Source of the DNA: a virus
DNA: 24,805 bases
IMG/VR virus record: IMGVR_UViG_3300027797_001483
Span: 1-24,805 of that record
Reading direction: 5' to 3' (one strand)
Within the stretch, counting starts at the first letter, position 1. Each line of letters starts with the position of its first letter. The notes below the pieces were generated by a model. It saw nothing but the letters and a program-made list of their open reading frames with translations, searched no databases and was not told the DNA's origin. Positions 21,402 through 24,805 of the stretch are shown here, piece after piece. Position numbers and translations under genes: made by a program.

Positions 21402-22370
21402 ATGAAACGTATTATCTCTGCGCTATTGCTAACTATAGCAATGGCACCAGCCTTTGCCTGGGAACCCGTAAAGCCCATCACTGTTGTGATTGGCAACCCA
21501 CCTGGTGCCGGCAACGAAATAGCATTTAGAAAGTTGGCCAGTATTGTTGAAAAACAAAACCCAAAAATCAACTTTATCATTCAAAATCAACCTGGCGCAG
21601 ACAGTGTGATTGCAATGAACAGTTTTGCCAAAGCAGCACCGGACGGGTATACTGTTGCACTTCCTAGTCATATGAGTACATTTGTCACCAACGATATCTG
21701 GCAGAAGTCTGTTAAGAAATTCAATTACGACGAATTTACTCCTGTAATGACAATTGGTAAGAGTCCGTTGGTTTTAGTAGCCCATGCCAAAAGCTCTGTA
21801 AATACACCCGAAGACTTTGTCAAGCGTATACAAGCAACAAAAGAACCTGTCAATGTGGCAATTGGTGGTGGTGCACATCGTACAGCATTTGAATATCTCA
21901 TGTTTAAAAACAATGGAAATGCTGACATGGTCAAAACCATCAACTTCAACGGTCCGCTGCAGGCAGTGACCAGTGTGGCCAAAGATGCAGGTGGTACCGA
22001 GTTTGGTATTATGCCTATTGCTGTAGCTAAACCTCTGGTTGAAGCTGGCAAGGTAAAGGCCATTGGATTCACTGGCACCCGCACAATGCCACAATTTCCT
22101 ACAGTGCCCTTGCTGCAAACAGTGGCACCGGGTATTGAAGTGTATGCTGCTTGGGCACTTGTATTACCACCCAATACTGCCCGAGAAATTGTTGATTGGT
22201 ATTTGAAACTGTTTGTACCGGCTGCACAAAGTAAAGAGTACCAAGAATGGATACATCAGCAGGTTGTATTCTTAGAAGATAAAGAATTAACACCTGCAGG
22301 ACTGCGTAGACAAATGGAAACATTACGCAAGACTTTTATGCCGGTGTTGGAAACTGTTAAATTGGATTGA
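21402..22370 (+). CDS. TctC/Bug-family periplasmic solute-binding protein
   Basis: This is a 322-residue protein, the typical length of Bug receptors for tripartite tricarboxylate transporters. Residues 1-19 are a Sec signal peptide with an AFA|W cleavage site. The mature part shows the family layout: a WEPVKPITVVIG start, PPGAGNEIAFR, the IQNQPGADSVIA strand and DGYTVALP, then ending ETLRKTFMPVLETV. These proteins bind carboxylates (citrate, tricarboxylates, amino or aromatic acids) in the periplasm and pass them to a TctAB-type membrane pair. No TctA or TctB gene is in this window. The ligand cannot be told. AAGGAAC precedes the ATG. The family is abundant in Burkholderiales, suggesting host origin. 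The gene heads a three-gene unit. Confidence 0.92.
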   Translation: MKRIISALLLTIAMAPAFAWEPVKPITVVIGNPPGAGNEIAFRKLASIVEKQNPKINFIIQNQPGADSVIAMNSFAKAAPDGYTVALPSHMSTFVTNDIWQKSVKKFNYDEFTPVMTIGKSPLVLVAHAKSSVNTPEDFVKRIQATKEPVNVAIGGGAHRTAFEYLMFKNNGNADMVKTINFNGPLQAVTSVAKDAGGTEFGIMPIAVAKPLVEAGKVKAIGFTGTRTMPQFPTVPLLQTVAPGIEVYAAWALVLPPNTAREIVDWYLKLFVPAAQSKEYQEWIHQQVVFLEDKELTPAGLRRQMETLRKTFMPVLETVKLD

Positions 22371-22371
22371 T

Positions 22372-22989
22372 ATGAAATATATTTTTATGGCCGGTGCACC
22401 CGGTAGCAAGTGGTCCAGCGTGGCCAAGAACATCTACTTTAGTGCCGACATTGATCGATCAGATGCCAGCTCACAACGCGAGTACTGGCACGATGCATCT
22501 GGTGTTAATCAACTGATGCACATGGGTGCATACTTTGACCCAGGCATGGAAATGGATCTACCTGTGGATCTTGCCCAGCACAGTCGAGAGCATTTGGAAC
22601 AACTGTTCGATAGTGCATTTGCCACAGACGGAACTGGCATTCGCATTATCAAGAGTCACATATTTGCACACCATATCAACTTTATTAAAGCAACATGGCC
22701 GGATTGTGCTATCATACTTGTACACAGATCTGACGATGCTTGCCTGGGCTGGTGGGTCAAGTGCGGACACTTTGACATCACATACCCCAAGTATGATAAG
22801 TATTACGTAAACTTAAGAAACATGGCCGGCATCATTGCTCAACAAAATGCCGATATACTAACAGCATGGAGAGATAGTTACTTGTTGGGTAACAATCGTA
22901 TCCTGGCAACAACTCTCAAAATTGCACAGCCACCTGCAGAGTACTATCAAGAATATAAAGAATCAGACATCGAGGTAACAGTAATATGA
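22372..22989 (+). CDS. Sulfotransferase-like P-loop protein
   Basis: This is a 205-residue protein. GAPGSKWSS (8-16) is a P-loop-like phosphate-binding turn after a first strand, and the order of this loop, RIIKSH (about 92-97) and ILVHRSDDACLGWW (about 114-127) fits the sulfotransferase superfamily's PAPS-binding elements. Nucleotide kinases are the alternative. Proteins of this type are, as I recall, common in T4-like cyanophages, with unknown substrate. It starts one base after the receptor gene, and its stop overlaps the oxygenase start (ATGA). This suggests the two act on the same target. No signal peptide. Confidence 0.75.
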   Translation: MKYIFMAGAPGSKWSSVAKNIYFSADIDRSDASSQREYWHDASGVNQLMHMGAYFDPGMEMDLPVDLAQHSREHLEQLFDSAFATDGTGIRIIKSHIFAHHINFIKATWPDCAIILVHRSDDACLGWWVKCGHFDITYPKYDKYYVNLRNMAGIIAQQNADILTAWRDSYLLGNNRILATTLKIAQPPAEYYQEYKESDIEVTVI

Positions 22990-23630
22990 CGAGTGCATGG
23001 GACACAACTAAAAAACGCAGTCGGTATCACTTTGACCACACATACTTTGATCCAGATCATGATCGTGTAGTCAGACTAGGATTTATAACTCCTTGCTGGG
23101 ACACGGAGCTAGCGAGCATCATAGAGAATTCCAAGGCCGCAACTTGGCGCACACGAGGTGCGGTAGGTAAATCACGTCCCGAGGCGGAGTTGGCAGCCGA
23201 AGACTACGATCTTGAACGCGAAGGCTATGGTGCGGATTATGTTATTACTAATCTGAACTGGTCAATTCCTCCGGTGCTGCAAGAGATAGCTGATCGCTTT
23301 GCCTTGGATGATGCCATGGTTCGTATACATGTACAACAACCAGGACAAGTGTGGAACTACCATTTAGACAAGCTGGAAAAATGGAATCCAGAAAACCCTG
23401 ACTCAGTATTGCGTGTGCAGGTACAGCTGACTGATTGGATGCCTGGCCAGTTTTGGAACTATGGCAACTATCAACACAGCATGTGGCGTGCCGGCGATGT
23501 CACTACATTTGACTGGCAGAATATTCCACATGCCACAGCCAATGCCAGCCACGGTCCCAGAGTTACCCTGCAAGTGACTGGTGTTCAAACTGCTGCCACA
23601 CAAGCATATCTCAAAACTCTTGCTGTTTGA
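22986..23630 (+). CDS. Fe(II)/2-oxoglutarate oxygenase-like protein
   Basis: This is a 214-residue protein whose ATG overlaps the previous stop. It carries a textbook Fe(II)/2OG triad: His126-x-Asp128 in NYHLDK, distal His182 in NIPHATAN, and Arg192 in GPRVTLQVTG exactly ten residues later to bind 2-oxoglutarate. The strands between (LRVQVQLTDW, AGDVTTFDW) fit the double-stranded beta-helix, resembling aspartyl/asparaginyl hydroxylase-like enzymes. It differs from the other oxygenase at 5170 in motif and layout. The substrate is unknown; the coupled sulfotransferase-like gene hints at shared modification of one target. It is complete, ending just before a late promoter. Confidence 0.82.
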   Translation: MTSAWDTTKKRSRYHFDHTYFDPDHDRVVRLGFITPCWDTELASIIENSKAATWRTRGAVGKSRPEAELAAEDYDLEREGYGADYVITNLNWSIPPVLQEIADRFALDDAMVRIHVQQPGQVWNYHLDKLEKWNPENPDSVLRVQVQLTDWMPGQFWNYGNYQHSMWRAGDVTTFDWQNIPHATANASHGPRVTLQVTGVQTAATQAYLKTLAV

Positions 23631-23651
23631 TTAACCTGGTATATTTTCCCC

Positions 23652-23659
23652 GATAAATA
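23652..23659 (+). promoter_or_regulatory. T4-type late promoter element (GATAAATA)
   Basis: This is a 7 of 8 match to TATAAATA, 18 bases before the PAAR ATG at 23677, with AGGAG at 23666-23670 between. The predicted start near 23665 would leave a very short leader that just includes the ribosome site. Confidence 0.6.
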
Positions 23660-23676
23660 ATACACAGGAGATCAAT

Positions 23677-23967
23677 ATGCCAGCTGTAGCAAGACAAGGT
23701 GACGCCGGGGCTGTACATTGCAGTGGATACACAATTGCTGCCGGATCCCCGGATGTGTTTGTTGACGGACTTCCGATAGCTCGCGACGGTGATTCCAGTA
23801 CAGTACATCAAAAACCGCAAGGTAATAAATGTGTGCCACACACAAGTAAAATTATTGCCACTAGTGCTACTATATTTGTAAACAATCGTCCCATTGCTGT
23901 GGTAGGCGACAGATTGAGTGAGTGTACACAAATAATTCAAGGCAGTAAAACTGTCTTTATTGGATAA
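23677..23967 (+). CDS. PAAR-domain spike-tip protein
   Basis: This is a 96-residue PAAR protein, the sharp cone that caps the central tail spike and is loaded on the baseplate hub (T4 gp5.4 type). The repeated short strands with PIARDGD, PIAVVGDRL and VHC/PHTS His and Cys residues match the metal-bound PAAR fold. The start ARQGDAG is typical. A strong AGGAG site and a late promoter element precede it. The following large gene starts 4 bases after its stop, consistent with a late baseplate or tail operon. Confidence 0.9.
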   Translation: MPAVARQGDAGAVHCSGYTIAAGSPDVFVDGLPIARDGDSSTVHQKPQGNKCVPHTSKIIATSATIFVNNRPIAVVGDRLSECTQIIQGSKTVFIG

Positions 23968-23970
23968 CAA

Positions 23971-24805
23971 ATGAGTTTAAGTTCAGTAATGCTAATTGCG
24001 TCGGATGGTCTGTTGCAAAATCAAGGTTTGGCCATCAGCGGCAATCTCACCATTGCCATCAACAGTTATACCAGTACCGCTGCAGTCGGCGACTATCTGA
24101 ATATTCTGAGTTCTGCGTTTGCCAACATAGGTGCAGGCAACGATCAGATCAGCACTAATACCTTTAGTTCCATACAGACCCTGGCTGCCAACACATTGCC
24201 TGCCATAACCAACGCTGTGCCTGCTGCCTATGCCAGTACTCTGGTGATTGGCAACAACACCACAGGCTTTTCTGGACTGGTATCTACACAGGCCAATTTG
24301 ATTCTGGGCAACGGCGACATCAGCAAGTTTACACAGACCTATGGTATTGTTCAGTCCTACATTGTACAGAACAATCAGTACATCAACACAGTTAAAAATT
24401 CAGAAATATTGGCACCCACCTTCAGCAACATGGATGCCTTGACCACAGGTGGACTGGCAGAAATCAACACAAACTTGCCAGTGTTTGGTTCAGATTTGTC
24501 CCAATTGGGAATAGCCTGGAGCTTGAAAAATCTTGAATATTTTGGATATCCCTGGGCACTGCTACAACAACTGATCCTGTCTGCAGGACTACTGCCAGAA
24601 TTAAACACCAGGCTGACACTGAACGGCATTACAGAAACACAGATCAACAGCATATTGCAGGACAATGCTGCTGTGTCTGCGGAATTGGACAGTATCATTT
24701 TCAGAGTCATGCAAGAAGTCACAGGTGATCTACTACAGCAAGTTTTGCTGTTGCTGGATGTGACCACTGCCAATATTACCACCATGGCAGACCTTCTGAA
24801 TCCTG
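23971..24805 (+). CDS. N-terminal part of a large late structural protein (runs off the window)
   Basis: ATG 23971, three bases after the PAAR stop, opens a frame that stays open for 278 codons to the window end. The protein is rich in Asn, Thr, Leu, Ile and Ala, nearly without Cys, Lys or Arg in its first 130 residues, and appears helical and beta mixed with many short polar linkers. It has no signal peptide, catalytic motif or membrane segment. Following PAAR, it is most likely a tail or baseplate component. No T4 counterpart is recognised from this fragment. Confidence 0.75.
   Translation, partial: MSLSSVMLIASDGLLQNQGLAISGNLTIAINSYTSTAAVGDYLNILSSAFANIGAGNDQISTNTFSSIQTLAANTLPAITNAVPAAYASTLVIGNNTTGFSGLVSTQANLILGNGDISKFTQTYGIVQSYIVQNNQYINTVKNSEILAPTFSNMDALTTGGLAEINTNLPVFGSDLSQLGIAWSLKNLEYFGYPWALLQQLILSAGLLPELNTRLTLNGITETQINSILQDNAAVSAELDSIIFRVMQEVTGDLLQQVLLLLDVTTANITTMADLLNP

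Noticed and set aside
1-24805. tRNA genes or a CRISPR array
   Set aside because: No intergenic gap exceeds about 120 bases, no cloverleaf pattern was seen in the gaps, and the only tandem repeats are in coding sequence without spacers.

Overview
This window is most likely part of a T4-like (tevenvirus or cyanomyovirus-type) myovirus genome, read mostly left to right. Four things support this. A T4-type late promoter element (TATAAATA or a one-base variant) stands directly upstream of five virion-type genes or gene groups. A class Ia ribonucleotide reductase (nrdA, nrdB) is accompanied by a glutaredoxin. There is a PAAR spike-tip protein and a pectate-lyase-fold tail spike. Genes are tightly packed, with ATGA, GTGA or TAATG stop/start overlaps. 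The host is probably a proteobacterium, perhaps freshwater Burkholderiales. This is inferred from a TctC/Bug-type periplasmic receptor gene, a family hugely expanded in Burkholderiales, and from Isc proteins that closely resemble the beta/gamma-proteobacterial type. No host or phage identity can be proven from the window alone.

Layout. (A) 1-8762 is a late, virion-type block of mostly unrecognised co-oriented genes. It includes a large Ala/Pro-linker protein, a protein with two nucleotidyltransferase-like signatures, a strongly expressed 155-residue protein in its own promoter/terminator unit, a 2OG-Fe(II) oxygenase, a coiled-coil membrane protein and a 38-residue membrane peptide. (B) 8759-12287 holds an alpha/beta hydrolase, then a near-consensus sigma70 promoter followed by an exported PPPVYY-repeat protein, IscU, GDP-mannose 4,6-dehydratase, IscA and a PD-(D/E)XK exonuclease. 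(C) 12283-14323 is a late unit with a pectate-lyase-fold tail spike and a conserved small protein. (D) 14331-20569 is the nucleotide/redox block: nrdA, a class II aldolase, iscS, nrdB, a small unknown gene, then an extended -10 promoter driving glutaredoxin and a small beta-barrel-like protein. (E) 20566-21297 is the only minus-strand gene, a methyltransferase. Its coding region carries a terminator hairpin facing the opposing operon. (F) 21402-23630 holds a TctC-type receptor, a sulfotransferase-like P-loop protein and an Fe(II)/2OG oxygenase. (G) 23652 to the end is a late unit with PAAR and the start of a large structural protein.

How the genes fit together. NrdA, NrdB and glutaredoxin form a complete deoxyribonucleotide-producing set. 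Interleaved with it are three core Fe-S assembly proteins, IscS (sulfur donor), IscU (scaffold) and IscA (carrier), all with catalytic residues intact and placed at three separate sites. IscR, HscA, HscB and ferredoxin are not seen here, so the set would have to use host partners; IscU keeps the LPPVK chaperone-binding motif. A viral IscS/IscU/IscA set combined with a TctC-type nutrient receptor is the most unusual content of the window.
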